This document shows, piece by piece, positions 36,019-48,737 of a stretch of DNA of 64,000 nucleotides. Within the stretch, counting starts at the first letter, position 1, and every line of letters begins with the position of its first letter. Source of the DNA: Heterostelium multicystogenum. Lineage: Eukaryota; Evosea; Eumycetozoa; Acytosteliales; Acytosteliaceae. Location of the stretch: contig RCNN01000113.1 of assembly GCA_003667245.1 (NCBI GenBank), positions 32,179 through 96,178 on the forward strand, given 5' to 3'. The position numbers were made by a program, and so were the translations under genes. The notes beneath the pieces were generated by a model that was not told the origin of the DNA, searched no databases, and saw only the letters and a list, made by a program, of their open reading frames with translations.

Positions 36019-37124
36019 TGTTTTTTCAATATATATATATATATCCTATTAATTATTTTTGTTTTTTAATATAAAAACTTATAATAAATAAATAAATAAA
36101 AAATAAATAAATTAAAACTATGATGAAAATAAATAAAATAAACTAAAATAGAATATTATATATTATTCTAAAAAGTTTATATTTCTATATATTTATTATT
36201 ATTCGTTTAAAAATTACTAATATTACTATTAAAATAAATAGATAATTAATTAATTAAATCTCTACATTAATAAATATAAATAAAAGTAAATATGTATTTA
36301 TTTATATATGTATATATTCTAAATAAAATTAAAATATTGATTATTGAAGTAAAAAGTAAAGTAAAGTAAAGTTTACTTGCTTAAATGGTTCTGAAGAAAA
36401 CAGTAACAGAAATTGATATTAATGTATACAAATGTATATTAATATTAATATTGATAATTCATGTAAGTGATTTATTCAATAATCAAACACAACTTACCCA
36501 ATCATCGCAAAGTGAGTGACTGTAGATATAGGGTGTGATCATACATACCAAACTAGTGGAAATCATTGCCTTCGACGTCTACTACTAACACAACCATCAA
36601 TATTATTATTAATATTATTTTTATTTAAAATTAATTGTGTGCTTTTGATTTTCAATGTTATTGGTTTTTAATAGACATAAACACTAGTGGTGGTTGTTCT
36701 TCTACTTATTCTTCTTATTTTGAATAAATATTTTTATATACCTACACTACCACTACAATTATTTTTATTAATTATTTTTGTTATTGTTATGATTCTACAC
36801 ACACATATATATATATATGCTATTTTAAAACACTAACCAACCCCTGACAAATGTATGTGATACGATTGAGATGTATTGCATGTTCAAATAAAGAGAACAA
36901 CTAAATAAATACATCTACACTCCTCATGATTCTGATTGGTGGGATAACTAATCATCAAGATTATTAATGTGATGATGCCAGATCCAAGAAGAAATAAATT
37001 TAGACTTGTAGTTTACAATAAATAAATGTATTGAGTAATGTTTTTATTTAACTGGATGAAAAATAAAATGAGAGATTTATCTATCTATTCATTGTATGCT
37101 TCTTGGAAAGAAGTTCAATTTGAT
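36019..37124. other. Long A/T-rich intergenic region
   Basis: It holds TA runs at about 36033-36044 and 36803-36818, a (GTAAA)n tandem at about 36357-36373, and palindromic AATATTAATATT stretches near 36430-36450. No coding sequence was found. Confidence 0.45.
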
Positions 37125-40100
37125 TTACTTGGCTTTGATTTTAGATGGTCTGTAGAGCTTGAGTAACAATGATGAACAGAGAACGGAGAGCGATGAGACG
37201 ACCATTGCTGCGGCTGCTGCCATTGGTGGGAGTTCAACACCAAAAAATGACGAGGAAGAGACCGGCAGCCAATGGAACGGCCAAAAGGTTGTAAATGAGA
37301 GCAAGAGTAAAGTTGATTCTGATACGACGGAACACAACTCTGGAAAGATGGATTGAACGATAGACATCGGTGAGAGAGTTCTTCAAGAGGACAATGGATG
37401 AAGATTCAATGGCAATATCAGTACCTGTTGCGACTGAAACTGCAACATCTGCTTGGGAAAGAGCTGGTGAATCGTTGATACCATCACCAACAAAACATAC
37501 AACGTGATTTTCAGCTTGGAGTTGACGAACTTTGTCGGCTTTTTCCTTTGGGACTACTTCAGAGAAAATATTTTCTTCTGGGATACCAACTTCCTTTGAA
37601 ATGAATTTGGCTGCACGACGATTGTCACCAGTGACCATGTAGCACTTCAAACCGAGTTGGTGAAGCTTCTTGATAGCCAAATAGGAGTCTTCTCTTGGAA
37701 CATCTGAAATGGACATGATACCACGGAACTCATTATTGTACATGACATAGATAACTGTTTTACCATTTGTTTCCATCTCTTGGGCAGATTCGATGTACTT
37801 TTGTTCAACATTAATGTTGTTTTCTTTCATGAAGCTGAGGTTACCAATGAGTACGTTGCTTCCTTCAATGTTGCATGTAAGACCACGACCTGGTACTCCC
37901 TTGAACTCAGTGGCCATTGGGAATTGTATTTCCTTTTCATCAATACCATCGACAGCTAACTTTTCTCTGCAGTATTTGACAATAGCACGACCGATTGGAT
38001 GTTCAGAGCTACTTTCAGCAGAACCAACAAATGTAAAGAATTCTTTTAATTCTTCGGCGGTGGTAGCTGGTGATTGATATTCAGTCACAGTCATTTTACC
38101 AGTGGTGATGGTACCAGTTTTATCGAATAGGACAGCAGTTGTCTTGTGAGCAGTTTCCAATGCTTTACCACCCTTGATGAGAATACCAAGTTGGGCACCT
38201 ACACCAGTTCCAACCATGACTGCAGTGGGAGTGGCCAAACCAAGAGCACATGGGCAAGCAATAACAACGACGGCAATAGCTGCCAAGAATGAGAACAAGA
38301 ATGAACTGTTTCCATTTCTCCACTTCTCTGGGTAAGCGTCGGTAGCTCCAAGAATCATCCATAAGGCAAAAGTAAAAAGACCAATCAAAACAATACCTGG
38401 AACAAACACTTTGGAGATTTTGTCAGCAATCTCTTGGATGGGTGCCTTGGAAGTTTGAGCTTGTTGGACAAGTGAAATAATTTGAGACAAGGTTGATTCG
38501 GATCCAATTTTGTTTGCACGGATATAGACAGCACCTTCAAGATTTACAGTACCACCAGTGATGTTATCTCCTTGCTTCTTGGAAACTGGAATGGACTCAC
38601 CAGTCAACATAGACTCATCAATGGATGAGGAACCATAGACAACAATACCGTCAGTTGGGACTGAGGCACCTGGGATGACCTTGAGAATATCACCAAATTG
38701 AATCAAATTAGATGGGATGGTTTCTTCAGAGATTGCTTCGAATGTACCCTTTTCCTCATCATAGTTGGCAGTGACAAGAATAGATTCTTTTGATTGGAGA
38801 TTCATCAACTTTACAATTGCAGAGGAGGTATGACCCTTGGCAATGTTTTCTAACCAACGACCAAGTGTGATAAAAGTGATGAGAGAAGCAGATGTTTCAA
38901 AGAAATGCATACCCATATAGTCTGGATTGACCATACCCAAAATAATGGACATCAATGAATAGATGTAGGCAGCAGAAGAACCAATTACTACCAAGAGATC
39001 CATGTTTCCGTGGAAGTTTCTAAGAGCACCCCATGCAGCTTTGTAGTAGGTAAGACCAGTATAGAATTGTACAGGTGTTGCCAAAATAAAACCAACTAAA
39101 GACTCGACATTCAAACCCACAGTAATTTCAACGAGGGTAAATTCAACTTTGGCTGGTACCAATATCATAGCAAGTACAATGATTGGTGCAGTGAATATAA
39201 TTGAGAAGATAAATAATCTTCTCCATTTCTGGATTTCACGCTTTCTGAGGAGTGAGTCCTTGGCTTCATCAGTATCTGGACTGTAGAGGTTGGCAACAAT
39301 ATTACTTTCGGCCAATTTCTTAATGGCAGTTCTTGGACCGACAACAAGTGCGTCTGCTTCAATCTTGAATACCAACTTGTTGTTGGTATTCTCGTGGTTT
39401 TCAACGGATGTGACACCGCTGAGTGCAAGTAACTTCTTCTCGACATCACCTGCATTCTCAGTGGATGGCATACTATCAATGCAAATAAAGAATGTTCCTG
39501 GCTTTGGAGTGTGGAGAATCTTGGTTTCGTAACCAAGAGTGTCCAAAATATCCAGGAATGGCTGCAAGAGTAGCAATCTTTGGGTGATAAGTTACTTCAG
39601 CACGCTCAGCAAGCAAGTTGACAGAGCACTCTACTACACCAGCAACACTTTTAACACCGTGCTCGACAATACCCACACAAGAAGCACAGGTCATACCGTA
39701 GACACCAATAGCTACGGTGGTAGTTTCAGAGGAAGGTTCTTCTACTTTAATATCTGGGAAATCTTTTGGTGAGGAAATTGATACCATCTCAATTTCTCCA
39801 TTCTTTGGTGGGATTGGGCATACCGGTGACATGTCGACTGGTGACAACAGACTGACTTGCTCTTTGTTGATACGAGTACATTTGAAACCAAGCTTCTCTA
39901 CCTTTCTAATAACATATCTATCGGAGACATCTCCACGGATATGTAAAGTTTGGGCTGAGAAATTGATTGAGGCACTTGTAATTCTTTTGTTCTCTAGGAA
40001 TTTTGTTTCAATAATTTTGGCACATCCAACTTGGCAAACCATTCCGGAAATTTGGTAAATCTTTTCGTCTTTTTCATCCTCACTTGATACATTTGATGCA

Positions 40101-40762
40101 CCAATGGCTTCAGGTGACATAAAATCGTCATCAATATCCTATTATTCATTGTTAGCCCAAATACAGATTTCTGTCTATTCATTTTAATTTGTTACTTACA
40201 ATATCGTCGAGGGAAGATGGCTTTGGACATTGTTTGGATTGTACAGAGGCAATAGTAAGGTTGAGTGATTTGAATACAGAAATAATAGAGAAGATTGATC
40301 TTTGGGAGTTGGTGTGGATCTCAACAAACTTGTTATTGACTTTAGCAGTCAAACAGTTGATAGATTGTTCAATAACTTTTCGAGTTGTTCTGATTGTGAA
40401 CTGAAATTATGATTAGCAACCAGTGCTTAGATAATTAATTTTGAAAAGATGACAACTTACTCTTCAAGGTTTGGTACGAAAATAGTAAAATCTTGGTATG
40501 AGTAGAGAGATGAAAGTGTGCAACAAGAGTTGGATGCACAACCACACTCGGATGACATGGCAGCGGTGTTTGTGTTGCATGATGAATCTGTGGAACAACA
40601 TGATTGGAGGGCAACCTCCATGGTAAAGTTGTCACTGGCATCATTGTAGGTGGTGATGTTTTCAATGAGTTTGTTGCAAAGGCATTTTACACAGGAACAC
40701 GAGCAAGAATCAAAGGCATTCTTGTTGAATCCTGCCAAACTTGGAAGAACTAATGTAGCCAT
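37125..40762 (-). CDS. Cu+-transporting P1B-type ATPase
   Basis: Copper-exporting ATPase (ATP7/CopA family) of Golgi or plasma membrane. The N-terminus has a Cys-rich stretch (SCSCSCVKCLCNK; CGCASNSCC), one metal-binding domain with GMVCQVGCAK (CxxxC spacing) and one with the canonical GMTCASC. Core motifs follow in order: TGES, the CPC metal site VIACPCALGLATPTAV, DKTGTITTG, SSEHPIGRAI (HP motif), MVTGDNRRAA, VGDGINDSPALSQADV, and the last helices YNLLAVPLAAG and MAAAAAMVVSSLSV with the Cu-type YN and M..S residues. Introns near 40410-40455 and 40140-40200. Frame changes near 39565, 37245 and probably near the first splice. Length of about 1,100 aa fits. Confidence 0.93.
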
Positions 40763-42764
40763 ACTTTTAGAATTTCAATTAACTATTATTGTTGTTGTTT
40801 AAAAGTGAAGTAAACAAAATAAAGTAAAGTAATTAAATCGTCGATAGGAATTGAATGAATGGTTTGATAAAGTTAGTAATGTATTATATATTAATAATGG
40901 TTAAAATAATCAATTCAAGACAAGTCAAGTATCAGTGGATCAGGATAAAAGGATAGAAGAATAATAATAAAAAGCTTAGGAGAATATTATCATTTTCTGC
41001 AAAAGATGAGAGTTGAATTGAGATGAGTTGAGATGAGATGAGCAGTACGGTAAAGCTTGAGGGTATAGGGTAAGAGTGTTTGGTTGTAGGGTTGTAGTTG
41101 TTGCTGCAATAAACATTGGTAAAAAATATAATGTATATATAAAGTAAAACAAAGCTAATTAAAATAATTTAATTTAACATATAGAGCAAAGATAGAATAA
41201 AGAAGTGAGTAGTGGGCAGTGCATGTCGGTATCAGTTATGGAATGAATTTGAATAAGCATAGACATTGTAGCTATGTATATTGTCATCTCAATAATTTAG
41301 AATAAATTCATAAATAAATCAAATAGGTAAATATTAAAAGTTGAAAGTATCTGTATTTCAATAATATATTTATTTTAAACACAGAAAATACCACCAACTA
41401 ATTAACAAACAGACGATAATAATATAAAGATATTGACATATTTGGTGGGTAAAATGGTATGTGAGTGTGTGAATTGATGTTCTATAACTCATTAAAGTGA
41501 TATATAAATATTAATGAATTAGATTCAATCTGAATGTCTGTGTGTGTGTGTGTGAGTTGTGTATGATTATGAAACTGATCGAAAATATAAAGATGTGTAG
41601 TAACAAAAAATAAAGGATAGTAAATCGTAAAAAATATAAATATATCTTCTTTAACTGGTTTCATTTTTATTTAAAAAATTATAAACTATCAATCATTCAA
41701 AATTGTTAAAATAAAATGATATTTGTATTGTGTATTGAGTGTTGAAACTAAAAACAAAAACGAATAGTTAATCGTTGTTGATTGTTTAAAGTAAGAGGAG
41801 GAACAAGAGGAGGAATAAAAATTATTGTGTATTGAGTATTGTAAGAGGAGGAATAAGGAGAGGAAATTGTAAAAATTCTGATTGTTTGAATTGATTGATT
41901 TTGAGGAGGAGGAAAAGGAAGAGGAATAATTGGACTTTTTAAACTTGCTTTTTGTTTGTTTTTTTGTTTTTGTTTAAGGTTATTTTAATATTGTATATAT
42001 AAATAAGTAAAGTAATAATTATAAGTGATGAAGAAATAAACTTTATAAGTGGGAGTATTTATAATGAACATTTGTGGTGATCACAAAGTTTTTTTTACTC
42101 CAATGGAATATTTACAAAAATTGAAATAAATAAATTTAAAAATAAATAGAATGTTCTAGAACAAGTGGGTTACATAATTTATAAAAAAATTGAAATCTAA
42201 TACACCAAATCCCACATAAAGCCACCTAATCCATTGTGGAAAATTAAATTCATTAGATTTTTAATTTCCAAATGAAAATTGATTTTATAATACATCAAAA
42301 AGGAATTTCCAAAAAGATACCCCCTTCCTGTCATAATGGGACCAGATTCATCTTAATTTCCCTCCGCATATGATGTAGATGTAATTTGCAGCAAGTATTC
42401 TGTCGTAAATCCTAAAGGAGTTTACCCTTAGAGATACAAGCCTGTATCTCTAATTGTAGTTACCTCTATTATGACTATTGTTGCACATTTCTTCTTTGGA
42501 TGAGTTCTCCATTACTTTGAAGCTTAAACAAAATTGATTGATATCAAAAGGATCTGTGATCAAAGGATAGTTAATCGATTAGTACAGTATGTTAAATTTA
42601 TAAATTGAGAATGTGTGGGGTTTCAGTTAAAAAACAGAAAAAGAGTGTGTTTCCCTCATTTGGATTTTAATCTGACCAAAATTCTGGATAGTTTTTGGGT
42701 CACATTTATTTAGTATAAACAATCAAAAAAACTGACTCAGATCTCAAAATACGAATAAACAATC
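40763..42764. other. Two-kb intergenic region with simple repeats
   Basis: It contains GATGA/GTTGA repeats (about 41010-41045), a GT run (about 41539-41555), an AG/GGA purine-rich tract (about 41790-41925), and an A/T-rich remainder. The purine tract lies upstream of both the ATPase (-) and the ankyrin-like gene (+). No gene or structured RNA could be supported. Confidence 0.45.
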
Positions 42765-45220
42765 ATGTCAGATAGTTGTAATAAGGATAATTTCATTCCA
42801 TACATAACGGATACCAATGAATTAATAGAGATGGATACTTCATTCCAATCTTGTTTGAAGTTTGGATTTTTCTCAGGAGACAGAGTATTACACTCCAAGA
42901 AATATAAAAGTGGAAATGGTAGTGTACAAATAGTTTTAATGGATACGTACCCCTCGACAGAGATTAACCAATGAGTTTACCAGTGGTTGGAGTGCATAAT
43001 GATAGACTGTGGATACATTGGGAAGATAGAGATGGCGCTACTGAAGTTCAGTATGACAATGTTTATGAATGTAAAGAGAACATCATTCTTGAAAACATAT
43101 ATTTATCCGATGAAAATTATGAATATCATCAATCATTGTTTGATGATAGCCAGTATCGATGCAATGACACAACATGTAAAGAGAAGAGACACAACGATGT
43201 TATCAGACAAGTGATATGTCACAAATATCTGTTTAGATATATTGTCCACTCATTTGACAAACCTAGATATCGAAGGTCGCAGGTCAATTGCCTAGAAATG
43301 GAATACGATAGGATTTCATCTTACCAATGGAGGTACTCTTACAATGAAATTAAAACAATTTCATGGATCATCGAAAACTGTCATTTTGGATTGTTTTCAG
43401 ACAAGATCAGAAATGGCTTTGATTCATCAAAATCAATGTTGACAAACGATGGGATAGATTCGGTTATATGCAAGAGAATAAAAGAGATACCCCTCGATTT
43501 ATTCAAGCATTTCTATCCCCCAACTTCTGACAACAAGAAGATCGGTAAATTAACACAGAGACAAGTAAACCTAGCAATGAAAATGGGTAGGGTCGACATT
43601 CTTGAATACCTAGAAACTGTGGGAGTTAGCAGGAATTCACTTCCGTATGAACATATAGATATCCGATCAATCGATATGGTCAAATATCTATACTCGATAA
43701 GCAGTTATCATTTGAAAGTGGCCTTTAATGGTTCAAAAAATGTTTTTGAAGAAGTAGTTAGATTTGGAGATGTTCAAATTTTGAATGAACTTCTTAATGA
43801 TTCATTTTTTTCTTTCATATGTTATGGAGACTTTAATACGGAAATTATATTAAGACCTTACATATCAAAAATGAAGTCTTTTGATATAGAAAATATCTCT
43901 CCTGAATTTATTCAGTTGTCTGAGAATATTTTCAATCTTTTAATTCCTTCTAAGAATCAAAAGAAAATTATCAGAATTCCTTTTATTCCCAGCGATATTC
44001 AGACATCAATTGACTTTTACAATCTCCTAGAACAAATAGATGAAAACATTGACAAATCATCTTTCTTTAACTATCTAACAATCAAAAATAATCAATTACT
44101 TAACAATGATCTAACTAAATACATTCTGAATAATTATCATCAATCAATTTACAACTATGGAAATATTGCACAAATCAATTTGGCAAATTCACCAACAATA
44201 TGTGGCAACGAATCGGAATGTTCATCACCTCCCCCAATATCGATAACTATCTCAGATCGACACACACCGGAGCTCATTCAGACAATCAAGAAATACCACC
44301 CAATCAACAATATCAAATGGATTTTGAATGAGAAAAATGTGTACGATTATGATGCACTTGGAATAAGATTTTTGATAATGACAGAAAACATTCCTTTTAC
44401 AGCGTATATTGAAAGGGGAGATTTCCGGAATCAGATCAAAAGAAAATTTATCGAGTCACTTTTTCAAAGAGATCTCTTTGATATTGGATACTCAGTATCA
44501 AAGGGTGTTCACCCTAAACATGTTAAACTATGCAAATTACCATCATTGGAGTCACTACAATTTATTAAATCTTTGGATTCGAATTTATGCAACACCATCA
44601 CATTCCAGTCAGTGGACAAATGGACTAAACAGGAATCTCTTGAATACTATTTGCATCATTTCAAAATAACAAACAAAAAGAATAGATTCAACAACTTTTT
44701 AGTAGATTCCATGTGGGAATCAATTGCATATGGTCGACTGGATTTGGTGAAATGTTTGGACAAATTTCAATCTTCAATTCTTTTGGTAAATGCAATTGGA
44801 TTCAATATTGCTGTTAAATATGGTCAATCACACATAATTGATTTCCTGTTGACAAAAAAGCTAAATCTAGTAGACATTATGGAGCATCATTGTTTTGGCA
44901 TGCTTGGAAACTATATAACCAATTCTTTAATAGAAATGATATTGGAGAATGAAGAATCCGACAAAATACTTAATTCTGATGCATTTCTAAATTTTTTCGA
45001 ATCTTCTCCAAATGAAATTATACAAATCTGTATTAAAATAGATAGTGGCAAGATTTTCAAATTTATTATTGATCAATACCAAAACAGTCGTTTCAGGTAT
45101 TATATCAACAGACTTGATAGCACAATGCTAAAACCTTCATGTCAAGCGGTATTGGAGGAAGCTAGACTCGGAGTCTTAAAACCAAGGAAAAAACAAAAAC
45201 GATATCTCCCATTCAAATAG
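42765..45220 (+). CDS. Ankyrin-type repeat protein of a dictyostelid expanded family
   Basis: Large single-exon protein of about 820 aa. The N-terminal part (GFFSGDRVL..., LPVVGVHNDRLWIHWEDRDGATEV) looks like a small beta domain followed by the segment HKYLFRYIVHSFDKPRYR. Divergent ankyrin-like repeats follow, seen as AMKMGRVDILEYLE, DMVKYLYSIS, RFGDVQILNELLND, YGRLDLVKCLDKF and KYGQSHIIDFLLTKK. The C-terminus is basic (KPRKKQKRY). A one-base break at 42971-42974 splits the frame where ATGA overlaps; the protein sense continues directly across it. Dictyostelids carry many such proteins; the function is unknown. Confidence 0.65.
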
Positions 45221-45685
45221 TTTACACATAATAAAAATTATTTACACTTATTTTTTAATTTATTTAGCTTCCATAAATAATTATTATTTCCGAAATTACA
45301 AATTGATTTGTTTTTATGTGATTCTTCTAGAATTTTAACAGAAGATGTTCTTTCTTTGGTTAATTCTTTGGAGGTGGCGTCAAAGTTTTTACTTGTGTAC
45401 ATTATCTATTGGGAGATCTTGAATAATTGAGAAAACTCAATTTTTTACTTTTTTTTAGATATACACTATATTATATCGATGAACGAGATTGATTAATTTA
45501 GTAGTTGATAGAGCTGAGTTTGACTATGTTGATGTTTGACTGATTGTTTGTTATTTTATAAATGTATACATAAATGTAGAAGAATAAAATATAAATGTGC
45601 AAAAGAATAGTTATGTTATTATTAATGAATGCACACAAACAGCTTTAAATTAATATTTTAGTATTTTAATGTTTGGATTATTTGA
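45221..45685. other. Convergent spacer
   Basis: Downstream of the ankyrin-like gene and of the SET/MYND gene. A/T-rich, no gene seen. Confidence 0.4.
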
Positions 45686-47430
45686 TTATATTGGTAAATG
45701 GAATGTTTGGTTGCACTCCCTGCAGGTGCCTGTCTCGCTTGCTGGGTAGTCGGGCACAAGCATGCCTCCGTGACAGGCTTCCCCCTTGCAGCAGTAGTCT
45801 TCAAAAAGAGATTTTGGATTAGCTTTGATAGGGGTCAAAGTTTCTTTTGTACAATTTTGTTGATTTTCTTGGTCAGATGTGTCGTTTTGCTGATCAAGTT
45901 GACACCTTTGACAACAGCAGTCAAAGAACCACATCGACTTCAAGTGTGACTGCCTTTCTTTGAGCTTTTGGTCAAGGGGAATGTAGGTGATGAGACACTC
46001 CTCGTCCTGTTTGATGTCTCTTAATGTTACAATATGGAACAACAGCGGATTGATCCTCTCGGGGTCAAGTTCATATTTGAAGTTGGCACCTGAAATATCG
46101 TCATTGCCAGCCTTGATACGATGTGCATCATTAGCTTGCAGTAGGGTTGTGCAATTTGGGAAGCACGAGTGATTGAACAGCGAAACTCGGAGGTATACAG
46201 CAGAGCCACAGTAGTATTGCTGTATCTGTTGTGACGACGAAGTCTGTTGTTGCTGTTCGTCTGCGAATGGCGTTCTTGTTTTAAGTGGTGCATGGGCCCA
46301 CAGACCAAAGTAATTAGATCTGATCTTTCCAATTAGCTTTAGTAGATTGAAGTCAGTCTTTGTAATGACTTCTAGCGAATTGCGCAGCGAAGTGGGGGGT
46401 TTAGTGAGGTCAGTCATCTCAAAGTCGCCATCGCTATCCAAGTTGCTCTTGAATGCGCAGTTCCGCGATGGTGTAATGATGTTTTGGATGATTCTTGTGA
46501 GTGTCAGAAGTTTGGAGAAATCATGTTGCCAAGTCAGCTTGTAATCTTCGCTAACAATGTTAACAGATTTCTTAAGTGAGATAGCTTCATTATTTATAAT
46601 CTCATTGCGTACAATATACAATCCATCTTCTTTGTTCTTATCTTGTGTTTGGTTTGATGTGCTACTACTATTGTTGTTGTTGTTGTTGTCTAATGATACA
46701 GAGAAGTAGTCATCAATATGATCAACCAAATCGTTGACAGTCGATGGTAGATCAAGACGACCTGATGTGGGAGGTTTTGTAAAGTCCATTGAAAGCTTGG
46801 CTAGTTGCCGACGTGCTAAGATTCTAAGAATAATGTGAATCATGTCTTTTTCGTCCTCAAGAAGCTGATGTTGATAGGTCTTTGAGAAGTAGTAGATCCA
46901 TTTACACTCCAGTTCTGTGTGTTTAGTTTCCTTGAATCTTGAATGTCTACAGAACGAAGAGCAATAGTAAATCTCACCGCATCCAGGACAACATACAACA
47001 TTCTGTCTATTCAACTCACTAAAGTTTCTGAAGCAACTGTTACATATATTTCTTTTATAGTTATTATTTACAACTGTGTACAATCGAGTTAGTTATGATT
47101 CATTCAATCAACATGATAGATCAATAGAGCATTGTAATTGGTTCATAACTACTAACTTGTGACATATGGAGTATCAATTAGGAGTGTAGTTCCCCTTGGA
47201 ATGAATCGTTTAGCTATGACACATCTTCCCTTTAGAGGGTGGTCTTCAATGCGTATATATGGGTTGCTATCAAGATTGAATTCAAAGGTGCCATCGTCGT
47301 AGGTATCATCGTCATTACTGCCAATTATGAAGTTATCGGAGTTATTGCTGGTTGTGTTTGTATAGAGTTCAGCAAAGATATCAATCTCCTCGTCGCTGTC
47401 ACTTCCATCATCTTGATTGCGGCATATCAT
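45686..47430 (-). CDS. SET and MYND domain protein (SMYD-like methyltransferase)
   Basis: Predicted protein-lysine methyltransferase. Exons 47157-47430 and 45686-47073 join in phase (GTTAGT...CACAG) to 553 aa with no break. The acidic N-terminus leads into the first SET half (GRCVIAKRFIPRGTTLLIDTPY). The MYND zinc finger follows (CNSCFRNF, CCPGCGEIYYCSSFC, H.ELEC). A poly-Asn stretch sits in the insert, then the second SET half with YLRVSLFNHSCFPNC (the NHSC-PN core) and DEECLITYIPLD, and the post-SET cysteines (FDCCCQRC). The C-terminus ends CRECNQTFHLPI. Confidence 0.9.
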
Positions 47431-47610
47431 TATTGTACAATAATAGCTATAACTATTTGTGAATTAATTTGTCAAAAGGTGTTTTCGATGCTTGTTGGTC
47501 CCAAAGCCCAAAAGAGACACTTCAAGATCTTGATTTTTACAAATTGGGAAATTAGTTGCAAAGGACATCATGATCAATTGATATTTATTAAAGTAGTTTT
47601 GTATCATAGG

Positions 47611-48603
47611 ATGGCAGTTCTAAGAAGGTTTTTCGTTGAGAACCTACCCCTTGGTTGTAAGAGGTACCGTTCGATTGGATGGCAACCAGCATATGCATTT
47701 GAAGAAGAGTTTGCGACTGAAGGAAGGCCAGGAAGTCGAGTTGTTTGACGGCAACCTTTCGGCAATGGCAATTATTGAATCGATTGGCAAGCATCACTCC
47801 GATCTCGTCATCACGAATATTAATGAAGGCGATCTGAATAGTGATGGTAATCAGTTTAATTATGACTCAAGAATCGACATTGCTTCCTCACTTCCAAAGG
47901 CATTCAAGAGGTGATTGGATGGTGGAGAAGCTGACTGAGCTTAACGTACGTTCACTCTACCTGATAGAGACAGACTATTCAAAGTCATCGAAATCATCGA
48001 ATTTAACTGATAATAAGCTTGACAGATATCAAAGAATAACTATTGAAGCTGCGAAACAGTCAAAGTAACTATCGCCTAGTAGCATGGCAACACGACAACT
48101 TGACAATCACCATATTCATTTATGTATATCTCTCATATTTAGAAAACAACAAGCTAATGAAGATTCACCCGATGGAGTCGCTTAGTTCCTTCATAAATAA
48201 CAGAATTATCAGAGACAATCTATGGTCACATATTATAGTTGGACATCCAAATGCACAACCATTACCACAACTGATCAATCAACTCAAGTCTGATTATGAA
48301 AGACAAACAATTACAAATGGTGTAGGATCTACGTCGACATCATCACCAGCAGATACATCAACATCAAATTTATATAAACAATCATCCCCAAGAATGCTGG
48401 TTATGGTTGGATCAGAAGGCGGATTTACAGAGAATGAAATCAGTAAGCTATCAAAGCTATCCAATGTCTATCCAACCAGTTTTGGCAGCCAAATCCTTAG
48501 AATGGAGACATTCTCTCTCCTATCAGTCGGTTTACTTAGTCAGTTTTATAGTTATATGTTTCCACCTCCACCTCCACCTCCATCTTTGACCAAGAATAAA
48601 TGA
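47611..48603 (+). CDS. RsmE-type rRNA (uridine-N3) methyltransferase
   Basis: SPOUT-fold methyltransferase of the RsmE family (16S rRNA m3U1498 in bacteria), presumably organellar here. It starts MAVLRRFFV, close to the family start (RxFF). Further motifs: RGTVRLDGNQHMHLKKSLRL, VELFDGNL, MVEKLTELNVRSLYLIETDYS, and the SAM knot with VMVGSEGGFTENEI and ILRMETFSLLSVGLL (LG..ILR.ETA..). An intron 48066-48142 joins EAAKQSK to NNKLMKIHP. Frame changes near 47640 and 47905. The Ser/Thr loop and a C-terminal PPPPPPP run are extra. Confidence 0.83.
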
Positions 48604-48737
48604 TTCCAATGATGGTAATTGTAATATAGATTATTACTTTATTAATGTTTACAGATGCGATACGTTATATGTCATTATTGTTATAGAATTATTATTATTA
48701 ATATTATTATTATAAATATGTTATGTTGAGGCCTCAT

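Noticed and set aside
42965..42980. ATGA overlap of two frames, resembling translational coupling
   Set aside because: Bacterial-style coupling is not expected in a nuclear genome, and the protein sense runs straight through, so this is one gene with a one-base break.
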